From the NCBI GenBank assembly GCA_029565065.1, contig JAKQOW010000021.1, forward strand, positions 1 through 45,774: a stretch of 45,774 nt of DNA, given 5' to 3'. The stretch comes from Acidobacteriota bacterium. Its GTDB lineage: Bacteria; Acidobacteriota; JAAYUB01. A program made the position numbers and the translations under genes. The notes beneath the pieces were generated by a model. The model had not been told where the DNA came from and did no database searches. It worked only from the letters and a program-made list of their open reading frames with translations. How positions within the stretch are numbered: position 1 is the first letter of the stretch; the number at the start of each line of letters is the position of its first letter. Positions 7,178 to 16,377 of the stretch are shown piece by piece.

Positions 7178-10100
7178 TTATGGCGCCGTGACGAAGTAGT
7201 AGGCGTCGAGGGTCAGGCCGGAGTAGGCGGCGTAGCCCCGGATACCGATGTACCAGGTGCCGGCGGTGGGGTTGCTCACCGTGACGGTCTCGTTGTTGCC
7301 GCTGAGGTATGGCCGGTAGTCGTAGGCGGAGGTGGTGGGCTGGGCGCCGCGGCGGACATACAGGTCGGCGTCGCCGGTGCCGCCGGAGATGGCGATCTCC
7401 AGCACAGCCATGCCGGAAGGCACTTCGATGGTGTAGTACTTCCACGCGGACTTGGCGCCCGACAGGTTGGTCACGGTGAACCCGTCGCCCTCGGGCGGCT
7501 CGCCGCCCTCATCGTAATTGACGGTGAGGGTCACCCCGGCGAACGTGCTGTAGGCCCGCAGCCCGATGTGCCAAGTGCCGGCCGCCGGGCTGGCCACGGT
7601 GACCGTCTCGGCGTTGCCGCTCTTGTACGGCCGGTAATCGTAGGCGGAGGTGGTGGGCTGGGAGCCGAGGCGGACGTACAGGTCGGCGTCGCCGGTTCCG
7701 CCGGAGATGGCGATCACCAGGTTGGTGGCGCCGGCGGGCACGTTGACGTAGTAGTACAGCCACTGGGAGCTGCTGGTGCCGAGGTTGCTCACGGAGCTGC
7801 CGTCGGTGAGCTCGTTGCCGCCCGGGTCCGCGGTCACGGTGACCTGGGCCGTGGCACTGTCGGTGGCGCCGTCGTCGTCGGTGACGGTCAGACTGACGGT
7901 GTAAGTGCCGGCGGCGGCGTAGGTGTGGCTGGGATTAGCGGTGGTGGCGGTGCCTCCGTCGCCGAAGTTCCAGGCGCGGGTGGCGATGGTGCCGTCACTG
8001 TCGGTGCTGGTGTCGGTGAACGCAACGGTCAGGTTGCTCACCGAGGAGGTGAACGAGGCGTCAGGGGCGACGTTGGCCGAGCCTTCCGTCCAGCTCACCG
8101 TCAGGCTCACACCGGAGAAGGCGCTGTAGCCGTACAGGCCGATGTGATAGTAGCCGGCGCTGGGGGAGGCCACGGTGCAGCTTTCCACGTTGCCGCTCTT
8201 GTAGGGCCGGCAGTCGTAGGAGCTGGTGGTGGGCTCGGCGTTGAAGCGGGTATACAGGTCGGCGTCACCCGTGCCGCCGGTGGTGGAGATGACCAGGTTG
8301 GTGGCGCCGGCGGGCAGGTTGACGCGGTATCGCACCCAGGCGCTCTTGGCGGCGGCCAGGTTGGACACCGTCTGGCCGTTGGTCAGGTCGGTGGAGCTGA
8401 CGGCCACGGTGACTGCCTTGGAGACGGTGTTGGTGGCGCCGTCGTCGTCGGTCACGGTGAGGCCCACCGTGTAGGTCCCGGCAGCGGCGTAGGTGTGGCT
8501 GGGATTGGCGGTGGTGGCGGTGCCGCCGTCGCCGAAGGTCCAGGCCCGGCTGGCGATGGTGCCGTCGCTGTCGGTGCTGGCGTCGGTGAAGCTCGCGACC
8601 AGCTCGCTGGTGGTGAAGGTGAAGTTGGCTACGGGCGGATTGTTGGTGGAGCCGCCGCCCACGGTCACGGCGTGGACTTCCGTCTCCAGGTTCAGTCCGG
8701 TGACCACCACGTTGACCGTGCCGGAGGTAAAGCCGTGGCTGATGGTGACGGCGCCGGAGGAGCCGGTGGTGCCGGTGTAGACCGTGGAACCCTGGCTCAG
8801 GGCCACCAGCGCGCCGGCGACGCCCGCACCGCTCGCGGTCACCGTGGTGGAGAAGGCGGTGCCGCTTGAGACGGCGGTGTTGCTCAGGGCGATGGCCTTC
8901 GGGGTGGTGGTGCGCACCTGCACGCTGGCGTCGCCGAAGATGGTCCAGGTCTTCAGGGTATCCAGGTCGTCGCTGGCGGCGCTCTCGGCGTACGCGAGCA
9001 CCATGCCGTTGAACACGGTGCTGCCGAAGGTGGTCTTGCCGTAGGTGGTGCTGGTGCCGTCGCCCGGGTTGGCGGCGTAGTCATAGCCGCCCGTCAACAG
9101 GTCGTTCATGTAGTCCTGGCCCCGCATGGGCGGCGTCCAGGGCAGGTTGATGGTGGCCATGAGGACCGCCACCGCGCCGCCGCCGCTCTTGCGCAGCCAG
9201 CGCTCGGCGAAACACTCGGTGGTCTTGTGGAACGTGCCGTTGACGCACGCCACCGAGTAGATCACCGGCAGCATGTCGCCGTTGGTCAGGGCGTCGATGT
9301 TGGTGGTGCTGAAGCCGGAGGTCACCCAATAGGTGTCGGAGCCGTGGCCGCAATAATTGATGACGCTCAGGCCGGCGTTGACGGCGCTGGCGACAGTAGC
9401 GGCGGTGGGGCTGCCGTAGGCCTCGGTCACGCTGGTGTAGGTGTAGGGGAGGAGCTTGTTCTCCTTGATGACGTCGATGTGGGCGTAGTCGATCTCGCTG
9501 TCATCGCCGATCCCGGAGCCCTCGCTGGAGCCGATGCCCAGTCCCTTGGAGTACCAGGTGCCGCTGGTGGCTTTCTCGTAGGTGATGGCCTTGTTGATCA
9601 TGGTGGTCACTTCGGTGGCGCTGGCGGCAGGGAAGCGGCCGATAACCAGGTCGGGGAAGTTGTCGGAGCCGGCCACACAGCCCAGCATGGGATCGGTGGG
9701 GGCGCTGGAGCTGGTGCCGAGGTCGGACTTGATATCCGCCCAGTCGCCTACGAGCTGCACGTACAACAGGTTCGGATTGGCCGTGTAGGCGGACTGGATG
9801 GTGGTCTTGACGTTGGTGCCCGTGGTCACCTGCTGGGTGCTCACCTTGAAGCCCTTCTGCCGCTTCCAGGTGATGTACGGTTCGATGGCGGTGGCGTCGC
9901 GGCTGGTGTAGATGACCAGCATGTTGCCCATATCCTCCAGTTCATTGGCGAACTTGAGGCCGTCGGCCTGGGGGTTGTAGTTGATGAACAGCGAGCGGTA
10001 CATGCTGTCCATCTCCCGGACCAGCCGTTTCGGCTGGGCGGGCAGCGGATTGATGCTGTCCTCCGCCTCTTCGGGGACGAGGACCAGGCGGATCGTCTGG

Positions 10101-10630
10101 TGCACTTTCAGCAGGCCGGTCCGGGGCAGGTATTGAAACGGGTGGACGAAGACGGTCAACCCGCGGACGTCGCGGAGGATGAACGGGTCACTGACCCGGG
10201 CGATCTCCTCGGGATAGACCTTGAGCGTCTGGGCATGCGGGTCGGTCCAGTAGGGGATCGAGGCGGGATTCTGGTTGCGGTAGATCACGCCCTTGGAGGG
10301 GAGCATGGGGTGTTCCAGGGGGACGAGATCAAAGTCGGCGTCCAGAATCTCGACGCTGTAATTGCCCTCGGCGGGCAGCTGGACCGTGGCGCTGAGCATG
10401 GGCAGCTCGGCGTAACCGCGCTGGTGGGTCCAGACACCGCCCTCGAAAACGAGTTTGGAGTAGGTCTGATTGTTGGCTTGAATCTGCTCGACACGGTAGT
10501 CGCCCAGCTCGAAGGTCAGCACGAGCCAGCCCTCGTCGCTCCACGACACGTTGTAGCCCCGGTTGGCGAAGCCGAGACCGGCGGCCAGCGCAAGCAGCAT
10601 CAGGACGATCGCGAAACGTCTTACACGCAT
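7178..10630 (-). CDS. Secreted gingipain-type (C25) cysteine peptidase with PKD and PPC modules
   Basis: 1150 residues. A signal peptide (1-23) leads into a propeptide-like N-terminal region (about 24-230). The C25 catalytic domain follows (about 235-570): His429 in YCGHG and Cys462 in YSVACVNG. The 33-residue spacing equals that of gingipain R as recalled (His211/Cys244). An Ig-like segment (575-657) comes next, then PKD (665-744), PPC (748-846), PKD (853-932) and two more PPC modules (940-1040, 1048-1146). The modules carry the expected FGDG-TA, SHTY-AGTYTV and GTGDADLYVR motifs. GGGAGG precedes ATG 10630. No type IX-secretion C-terminal sorting domain is evident, so export is probably Sec-dependent by another route. 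PPC modules are often removed on maturation. Arg/Lys specificity cannot be judged. Confidence 0.93.
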   Translation of the reverse strand: MRVRRFAIVLMLLALAAGLGFANRGYNVSWSDEGWLVLTFELGDYRVEQIQANNQTYSKLVFEGGVWTHQRGYAELPMLSATVQLPAEGNYSVEILDADFDLVPLEHPMLPSKGVIYRNQNPASIPYWTDPHAQTLKVYPEEIARVSDPFILRDVRGLTVFVHPFQYLPRTGLLKVHQTIRLVLVPEEAEDSINPLPAQPKRLVREMDSMYRSLFINYNPQADGLKFANELEDMGNMLVIYTSRDATAIEPYITWKRQKGFKVSTQQVTTGTNVKTTIQSAYTANPNLLYVQLVGDWADIKSDLGTSSSAPTDPMLGCVAGSDNFPDLVIGRFPAASATEVTTMINKAITYEKATSGTWYSKGLGIGSSEGSGIGDDSEIDYAHIDVIKENKLLPYTYTSVTEAYGSPTAATVASAVNAGLSVINYCGHGSDTYWVTSGFSTTNIDALTNGDMLPVIYSVACVNGTFHKTTECFAERWLRKSGGGAVAVLMATINLPWTPPMRGQDYMNDLLTGGYDYAANPGDGTSTTYGKTTFGSTVFNGMVLAYAESAASDDLDTLKTWTIFGDASVQVRTTTPKAIALSNTAVSSGTAFSTTVTASGAGVAGALVALSQGSTVYTGTTGSSGAVTISHGFTSGTVNVVVTGLNLETEVHAVTVGGGSTNNPPVANFTFTTSELVASFTDASTDSDGTIASRAWTFGDGGTATTANPSHTYAAAGTYTVGLTVTDDDGATNTVSKAVTVAVSSTDLTNGQTVSNLAAAKSAWVRYRVNLPAGATNLVISTTGGTGDADLYTRFNAEPTTSSYDCRPYKSGNVESCTVASPSAGYYHIGLYGYSAFSGVSLTVSWTEGSANVAPDASFTSSVSNLTVAFTDTSTDSDGTIATRAWNFGDGGTATTANPSHTYAAAGTYTVSLTVTDDDGATDSATAQVTVTADPGGNELTDGSSVSNLGTSSSQWLYYYVNVPAGATNLVIAISGGTGDADLYVRLGSQPTTSAYDYRPYKSGNAETVTVASPAAGTWHIGLRAYSTFAGVTLTVNYDEGGEPPEGDGFTVTNLSGAKSAWKYYTIEVPSGMAVLEIAISGGTGDADLYVRRGAQPTTSAYDYRPYLSGNNETVTVSNPTAGTWYIGIRGYAAYSGLTLDAYYFVTAP

Positions 10631-11099
10631 TCCAACCTCCCGTAAAAAATAAGGGTCGAAGGATTCGTCGCCGGCAGCCCATCGCCCGCCGGGGCGGGGC
10701 GGGACGCCGGGTGATCAACCGGAGCCGTCCCGTGCGGCCCCGACATGATATCCGGATAGCGGCGGCCTCCCGGGCTGGGCGACCGGTTGCTTGCAGCGAA
10801 ATCACTCATTGGATCGAATAAACCCACACCCGCTACCAATCAGGGAAATACTAACGGACAGTTGTATACAAAGTAGGGATGGGGGAGATTTGTATGAAAA
10901 GATTTTCAAATTATGTTGAAAATATTTCTACAGCTCAGTCTTCAGATTGTGAGATCGGGCTGGAAAGATCCGTCTGGATCTGGTTGTGGCGGGTTGGGTC
11001 AAACGTGCGGTGAAGCCGGAACGTGCGGCGAGTCGTGGATGCGGGCAGGTGGGGCACCCGAGGGCGCGCCAGGCTCGGGTTGATGAGCGCCGGAACAAT
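10631..11099. other. Long intergenic region, upstream of the C25 peptidase gene
   Basis: No gene supported. The part near 10840-10960 is markedly AT-rich against a GC-rich background and includes a 10-bp palindrome TTGTATACAA (10862-10871). It is the likely site of the leftward promoter for the peptidase gene. No clear -35/-10 pair could be fixed. Confidence 0.45.
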
Positions 11100-11138
11100 C
11101 GGCGGCTACCGGTTGCAGAATCGCCCCGGTAGCCGCCG
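11100..11138 (-). terminator. Perfect 13-bp hairpin after the redox operon
   Basis: CGGCGGCTACCGG (11100-11112) pairs exactly with CCGGTAGCCGCCG (11126-11138) across a 13-nt loop, 21 bp past the stop codon of the cytochrome gene. There is no T-run after it, so it may act as an mRNA 3' stabiliser or a rho-assisted terminator rather than a classical one. Confidence 0.45.
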
Positions 11139-11159
11139 GTGGATCAATGCGCCGGCGCC

Positions 11160-14100
11160 CTACCGGGTCGGGCGGCCGCGGCCGAGGGTCAGGTAGAAGC
11201 GTCCGCCCACCTGGGCCGGATCCCCGGGGTAGCCCAACGCCTTGAAGTCGAGCCGCTGCTTGACCTCGGGGTAGATCTTGCGCCGGTGCTCCGGCAGGTC
11301 CATCCCCTGGGCACCCTGGTGGCAGCGGACACAGCTGACGGCCTCCGTGGAGTGGCAGTCGGTGCAGCCCAGCGCCTTCGGGGCGGCGACCACGCCGTGG
11401 TGGACCGCCGAGTACATCTGCGTCTCGACGAAGCCGTACTTGCCCGAGTAGGGCAGGCCCACCGCCTTCATTCCCTCGGCGATGGCACCGGACCAGTCGA
11501 AGCGGACCCAGTAGTCGGACAGGAACCGCGGCATGGCCAGGGTCTTGTTCTCGGTGTCGTACGGCTGCACGGCGGTGTGCAGCTTGAACGGGAAGATCCG
11601 CGCGGCCGGGTTGCGCTTCTCGCCCACGGGCGCGTTGAGCGCCACGGTGGCGGACGGGTCGATGGTGTCGCCCAGCAGGGCGGCGTGGCGGGTACCGTCG
11701 AACCAGAGGTACACCGGGGTGAGGTTCCGGCCCCAGGTGAGCGCGCCGAACCGCTTGTCGTAGGCGGGCATGCCCAGGCTGTCCCTGGTCTCGGGCCGGT
11801 CTTGGCCGGCCTGGGAGTAATCCCGCCGCAGCAGGGTGGGCGTCTCGCGGGCGAACGCGGGGATGTGGCACGTCTCGCAGGCGATGGCGCGGACGTGGTC
11901 ATCGAGATGCCGGGAGAGCGGCCCCGACACGCCGTGGGGTGTGGGGCCGTGGCACTTGCCGCATTCGACGCGGCCCTCCACCGCCGGCGCGCTCAGCGAC
12001 ATTCCGGCGATCCGGTGCCGGGTGGTGGTATGGCAGTTCTGACAGCGCATGTTCAGAGCGCCCATGTGGACGTCAAACTCGGGCTTCGGATCGGCCATGA
12101 CGGGCTCCAGGTCCCCGTGCTTGGCGTTGGTGGCGCCGCCGCTGTGGAAGTGGCAGGAGCCGCAGGCCTGCCGTGACGGGCGCCCCACCTTGCGGGCCAC
12201 GGCCGGCAGGTCCACGCCCGCCGCGGGCAGGCCGGCATTGAGGGGATCCTTCCGGTAGGTGCCGGTGGTGTCGTGGCAGACGAGGCAGTCGATATTGACC
12301 GGGTTGCTGAAATCGAAGTCCTTGCCCTGCTTGCCGTAACCGATGTGGCAGGCGGCGCATTGCTGCATGTTGGGCGCGATAGCAATGCAGTAGTTGTTCA
12401 CCATCAGGGTGAGGCTGATGTCCTTCCGATGCTCGTAGCCGGCCAGTGTGGGCGAGAAACCCTGCCAGCGCCAGTGGGCGGTGCCCAGCAGGTCCTGGCC
12501 CACCTGCGGATGGCAGCTCAGGCAGGAGCGGGTCACGTCCTGCGCGGTGGGTGCGGCGCCGAGGCTGACCAGCCGTCCGTGATCCGGCGTCCACGGATGG
12601 TGACACTCGTTGCAGCCGGTGGGCGCGGAAGCCGGCTTGAGCTGGCCCTCGTGGCAGCCGATGCACTGGCGATGGTACGCGCCCTTGAGTCCGATGCGCG
12701 ACGGATCGTCCGCCTCGCCGGGCTGGGCGTGGCAGCGGGTGCAGCTCTGGGGCGGCCGGTCGGCCATGTCGTCGTGGCAGTCGGCGCACGGGCCACCCAG
12801 GCGGACATCCATCATGGCGTGGAGGGCCTTGAGGTCCTCGCCCACGCGGTCATCCTCGCCCATGGCGTACCGGTGGTGGCACACCCCGCAGTCGCCGCCG
12901 GTGATCTCGTCGTGGATGCGGTGGGCGAACCCAACCGGCTCGTAGTCGTCCACGCCCGAGTTCAGGGCGGAGCTGTTCAGCAGGTAGAAGTTCTTGTAAG
13001 CCGTCGGGCGGTGCGGATAGGTCGTCGCTGCGGTCACCGGAGCGGGCTCCGGCCGGGCCGCCTGGACCCGCTGGATCTCCGTCACCGTCCGGATGGTGGA
13101 GCTGATGGCCTCCTCATGCACCACGCTGTAGAGCAGGACGAAGACCAGCAGGAACACGATGCCGGCGCCGCGGATCACCCAGGTCCAGAACGGCGTGACG
13201 GTCTTGGCGCGCTCCTCGTGCATCCGGGCCAGCTGCTCCGGACTCACCGGCATGTAGCCGGGCAGGATGGGAAAGTAGGTGACGAAGAACCGGTAGCAGA
13301 ACAGGATGCTGGAGACGATGGCCGCCGTCATGGCGATCTCGCCCACCGAGGGGAAGTAGGCCCGCAGGGAGTAGGGGGGATTGTAGCCCACCAGGAAGAC
13401 GTTGATCCGGTTCAGCACCACGCCGAAGATGATCAGCGAGGCGGTGAAGAACAGCCAGCCCATGGACCGGCGCACCGCCGGATTGAGGAGCAGCGCCAGC
13501 GGGGCGAGGATGCCCAGCATGATCTCGATGATGAGCGAGACCGTGGCCGCGGGCTGGGCGAGCAGGTCCAGCGTGTTCCAGCGGACGGCGAGGTCGACGA
13601 GCTTCACCAGCCCGTAGGCGCCGAGGAACCAGGGGACGAAGCGGGTCAGGGGAGTCAGCAGCTCCATCTCCGGATTCCGCCCGAAACTGATGTTGGCGTA
13701 GATCGATTCGAGGATCACCATGGGGAATCCCACCGCGATGGCCGACAGGAGGAACAGGACGGGCAGGACGTTGGTGTCCCAGAGTGGGCTCAGCTTGGTG
13801 GGCGAGATCAGCATGAGCGTGCCGAGCGATGACTGGTGCATGAAGGACAGCACCACCCCGGTGACGATGAAGAACGGCAGCGCGATCCGGACCCAGCGGT
13901 ACAGGGTCAGGACGGGCTTCTCCACCCGCCGCAGCATGGCGGCGCCCCACTCGTTCCCGTCGATGCGGGCCTTGAGTCCCTCGAGGATCGACGGGCTCAT
14001 CTCGACGCACAGGACCATCAGGTAGAAGGTGACGCACATGCCCACTTCGAACAGGACCGAGTTGCCTTGCCAGTTGAAGATGGGCCGCCAGATGTTCCAG

Positions 14101-14444
14101 TAGCGCCCTAGGTCGAAGCTCAGGGCGATGGCCACCCAGAGGTAGCCGAGGAACGCGGTCAGGATGGCCGGCCGGAGCAGCGGCAGGTATTTCTTCCGGC
14201 CGAAGATGTCCACCAGGGCGGCGGTGGTGAAGCCGCCGGCGGCCAGCGCCACACCGCAGGCGACGTCAAAGGCGATCCAGATGCCCCAGGGGTTGTGGTT
14301 GTCCAGGTTGGTCACGGAGCCGAGCCCCAGGATCAGACGGGTGATGCCGAAGGCGTAGCCGATGCCCATGATGATCAGCAGGGTGATGGTGCCGAACGTG
14401 AAGAACGGCTTCGTGACCCGATGGGGATGGTCGTTGAGCGTCAT
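11160..14444 (-). CDS. NrfD/HybB-type quinone-site membrane domain fused to a 14-haem cytochrome c (octahaem tetrathionate reductase-like C-terminus)
   Basis: 1094 residues. Residues 1-445 carry about ten membrane helices typical of NrfD/HybB subunits, including the HybB-like MHQSSLG (202-208). A linker leads to fourteen CxxCH haem sites, starting at 519, 553, 568, 594, 611, 641, 696, 720, 761, 801, 828, 856, 1027 and 1038. The first five form a compact c7/c3-like cluster. From about 640 the sequence follows octahaem tetrathionate reductase (Otr) relatives: NYCIAIAPN, CHIGYG, DFSNPVNIDCLVCHDTTGTY, VGRPSRQACGSCHF, KHGDL, ACETCHIPAF. It should exchange electrons between quinone and periplasmic haems, perhaps with substrate chemistry at an Otr-like haem. 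The start overlaps the upstream ferredoxin stop by 4 bp (ATGA). Otr relatives are usually separate soluble proteins; the fusion is unusual. Confidence 0.9.
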   Translation of the reverse strand: MTLNDHPHRVTKPFFTFGTITLLIIMGIGYAFGITRLILGLGSVTNLDNHNPWGIWIAFDVACGVALAAGGFTTAALVDIFGRKKYLPLLRPAILTAFLGYLWVAIALSFDLGRYWNIWRPIFNWQGNSVLFEVGMCVTFYLMVLCVEMSPSILEGLKARIDGNEWGAAMLRRVEKPVLTLYRWVRIALPFFIVTGVVLSFMHQSSLGTLMLISPTKLSPLWDTNVLPVLFLLSAIAVGFPMVILESIYANISFGRNPEMELLTPLTRFVPWFLGAYGLVKLVDLAVRWNTLDLLAQPAATVSLIIEIMLGILAPLALLLNPAVRRSMGWLFFTASLIIFGVVLNRINVFLVGYNPPYSLRAYFPSVGEIAMTAAIVSSILFCYRFFVTYFPILPGYMPVSPEQLARMHEERAKTVTPFWTWVIRGAGIVFLLVFVLLYSVVHEEAISSTIRTVTEIQRVQAARPEPAPVTAATTYPHRPTAYKNFYLLNSSALNSGVDDYEPVGFAHRIHDEITGGDCGVCHHRYAMGEDDRVGEDLKALHAMMDVRLGGPCADCHDDMADRPPQSCTRCHAQPGEADDPSRIGLKGAYHRQCIGCHEGQLKPASAPTGCNECHHPWTPDHGRLVSLGAAPTAQDVTRSCLSCHPQVGQDLLGTAHWRWQGFSPTLAGYEHRKDISLTLMVNNYCIAIAPNMQQCAACHIGYGKQGKDFDFSNPVNIDCLVCHDTTGTYRKDPLNAGLPAAGVDLPAVARKVGRPSRQACGSCHFHSGGATNAKHGDLEPVMADPKPEFDVHMGALNMRCQNCHTTTRHRIAGMSLSAPAVEGRVECGKCHGPTPHGVSGPLSRHLDDHVRAIACETCHIPAFARETPTLLRRDYSQAGQDRPETRDSLGMPAYDKRFGALTWGRNLTPVYLWFDGTRHAALLGDTIDPSATVALNAPVGEKRNPAARIFPFKLHTAVQPYDTENKTLAMPRFLSDYWVRFDWSGAIAEGMKAVGLPYSGKYGFVETQMYSAVHHGVVAAPKALGCTDCHSTEAVSCVRCHQGAQGMDLPEHRRKIYPEVKQRLDFKALGYPGDPAQVGGRFYLTLGRGRPTR

Positions 14445-15391
14445 CGCTCACCCCCTTCGGCGCCGGGCGCGGAGCCGTCCGGCGGCTGCTCCTTGCGGTG
14501 GTTGAACCACATGATGCCGGAGAGCAGACCGTAGAACGCGACGGGCAGCAGGCCGTACTTGAAGATGCCGTGCTGGATGGCCTCGGTCCGCTCCGGCGGC
14601 GGCTTCTCGGGCAAGTCCAGCATCCCGATTTCCGTCACCGGCCGGCCCACCAGATACAGCCAGGCGGTGCCGCCCACCTCGTGTTCGCCGTAGATGTGGT
14701 CGACGTAGCGATCGGGCCGCCGCTTGATCCGCTCCCGGGCCAGGGCCACCAGCTCCGCCCGGTGGCCGAACACGAGCGCCTCGGTGGGGCAGGCGCTGGC
14801 GCAGGCGGGATTGGCCCCGGTGTTCCGGGCGCGGTCGGCGCAGAATTCGCACTTGCGAACCCGCGGCTTGAGCGGCTCGTTAAACTCGAACGCCGGCACC
14901 TCGAACGGGCAGGCGACCTGGCAGTAGCGGCAGCCGAGGCAGATGGTGGGATTGTACACCACCGCCCCGTCGCTCGACTTGGTGAGTGCCCCCACGATGC
15001 AGGCCGACACACAGGACGGGTACAGGCAGTGCATGCACTGGGCCTTGACGTAGGTCTGGGGCAGCCCCGCCTGGTCCGGCGAGGGGCTGCCGGCAAATTG
15101 GTTCACCACGGTGAAGGCGTTTTCCGACGGCCGCCGGAAGGTCCGAAGCACATCGCGGTCGGCGAAGTTCAGCGCGGTGCGCGGGAGATGGTTCCGCCGG
15201 TTGCACGCTTCCTCACACTTGCGGCAGCCGATGCAGAGGGTGGTGTCCACGAGCACGCCGGCGTAATCCGGTGCCGCCTCGTCTGTTTTGGCCGGCGGCG
15301 CGGTGGATTCCGCCGCAACCAGCGGGGTGGCGGCCAGGCCGGCGGCGGCGCCGACACTCCACTTCATCAGAGATCGACGGCTGAACTCCAT
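14441..15391 (-). CDS. Tat-exported HybA-like ferredoxin subunit with four [4Fe-4S] clusters
   Basis: 316 residues from ATG 15391, chosen because AGGAGG lies 6 nt upstream; an in-frame start at 15427 lacks one. Twin-arginine signal SRRSLMKW (4-11), then a hydrophobic stretch and AVAAE-type cleavage site. Sixteen Cys form four clusters: 53/56/59/63, 119/122/127/131, 151/154/157/161 and 181/184/197/201. A single C-terminal helix (about 280-295) anchors it to the membrane, as in HybA. It should relay electrons between the NrfD quinone site and haems on the periplasmic side. First gene of a two-gene operon; no hydrogenase or molybdoenzyme subunit lies beside it. Confidence 0.92.
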   Translation of the reverse strand: MEFSRRSLMKWSVGAAAGLAATPLVAAESTAPPAKTDEAAPDYAGVLVDTTLCIGCRKCEEACNRRNHLPRTALNFADRDVLRTFRRPSENAFTVVNQFAGSPSPDQAGLPQTYVKAQCMHCLYPSCVSACIVGALTKSSDGAVVYNPTICLGCRYCQVACPFEVPAFEFNEPLKPRVRKCEFCADRARNTGANPACASACPTEALVFGHRAELVALARERIKRRPDRYVDHIYGEHEVGGTAWLYLVGRPVTEIGMLDLPEKPPPERTEAIQHGIFKYGLLPVAFYGLLSGIMWFNHRKEQPPDGSAPGAEGGER

Positions 15392-15425
15392 CAGGACCTC
15401 CTTCCGACGCAAAAATGGAAACTTC

Positions 15426-15454
15426 ATTATATAGATTCCGAATGTGGTTGTCCT
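15426..15454 (-). promoter_or_regulatory. Likely promoter of the redox operon
   Basis: TATAAT on the minus strand (15426-15431) with a weak AGGACA -35 (15449-15454) at 17-bp spacing, 35 bp upstream of the ferredoxin start codon. The surrounding DNA is AT-rich compared with neighbours. Confidence 0.5.
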
Positions 15455-15624
15455 TCATTATTTACTCCGTGGGCACACGCGTGATCGGACATGGCGGTCG
15501 CGCCCAACCCTCCCGCACGGCGTGACGCGGAGAGACGGTCTACGTGTTTGGATGCGTTGCGTCCGCGCCTTTTCGAGTACAATGGGAAACAGCGATATAC
15601 CCGCCCGAGTGGATGGAGGCAGCC

Positions 15625-16344
15625 GTGACGGCACCGCAGGGAACCGCAGCCGGATGGCGAGCCGAGGCCGAGCGCTGGGAGCGGGGAGGCGTGAGCGACG
15701 CGGCTCAGGCATGCTGGGAACGGGCGTTGGAACTGGAACCGGAAGACCTGCCGAGCCTGTTCGGTCTGGGCCGGATCTGGCTCAGAAAATACCGGTTGCC
15801 GAAAGCCCGGCGCTACTTTGAACAGGTCCTGGCCCGGGATCCCCAGTGGGGGGGCGGAGAGGCCGCCCGGGCTCTGGAGAAAGTCCGCATCGAAGAGGTA
15901 GGGGTTGAGCAGGGTTTCACCGCCTGCCGGCAGATGCTTCGGCTGGACAACTTTTGCGCCGAGGCCTTCGCCGCCATGGGCACGAACTACCTCTGGCTGG
16001 GCGAGCTGGAACTGGCGATCGGCAATTTCGAGGACGCGCTGAACCTCGGCTGGGAGGACCGGTTCCGCACCCTGATGGCAAAGGGCCGCGCCCACGCCGA
16101 ACTCGGCGACGATGCGGCGGCGGCGGAGTGCTTCGCCCAGGCGGCCGAAGCGGAGGACGCATACCGGTCCTGGGCCCTGTACGAACACGCCGCCGCGTTG
16201 CGGCGCCTGGGCCGGAGCGCCGAAGCGCTGCAGCTTATCCGTCAGGCTCAGGCGCTGGACCCCGCCGACGCTTCGATCCGATGGCTGGAGGCGACGCTCC
16301 GGACAGAGCTTGCGGAATCGGCCGGCTCATCGGAATCCCGTTGA
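15625..16344 (+). CDS. TPR-repeat protein
   Basis: 239 residues from GTG 15625, which has GGAGG (15615-15619) 5 nt upstream; an in-frame ATG at 15613 overlaps that site. Helical repeats with TPR spacing are clear: AQACWERALELEPEDLPSL, ARRYFEQVLARDPQ, LGELELAIGNFEDALNLG, AAAECFAQAAEAEDAY, ALQLIRQAQALDPADA. No signal peptide or enzyme motif, so probably a cytoplasmic scaffold. It reads away from the redox operon and 33 bp ahead of the clan-CD-like gene, so the two may be co-transcribed. Confidence 0.8.
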   Translation: MTAPQGTAAGWRAEAERWERGGVSDAAQACWERALELEPEDLPSLFGLGRIWLRKYRLPKARRYFEQVLARDPQWGGGEAARALEKVRIEEVGVEQGFTACRQMLRLDNFCAEAFAAMGTNYLWLGELELAIGNFEDALNLGWEDRFRTLMAKGRAHAELGDDAAAAECFAQAAEAEDAYRSWALYEHAAALRRLGRSAEALQLIRQAQALDPADASIRWLEATLRTELAESAGSSESR

Positions 16345-16377
16345 CGATCCGCCGGCGTTCCCAAAGGACCGACGCAG

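Noticed and set aside
7022..8869. A long plus-strand open frame rich in Gly/Val/Ala opposite the PKD/PPC part of the peptidase gene
   Set aside because: It mirrors the repeated, GC-rich modules of the real gene, lacks any family motif, and has the wrong codon pattern. The same holds for long antisense frames opposite hutH, uvrA, the cytochrome gene, alaS, recJ and the porin gene.
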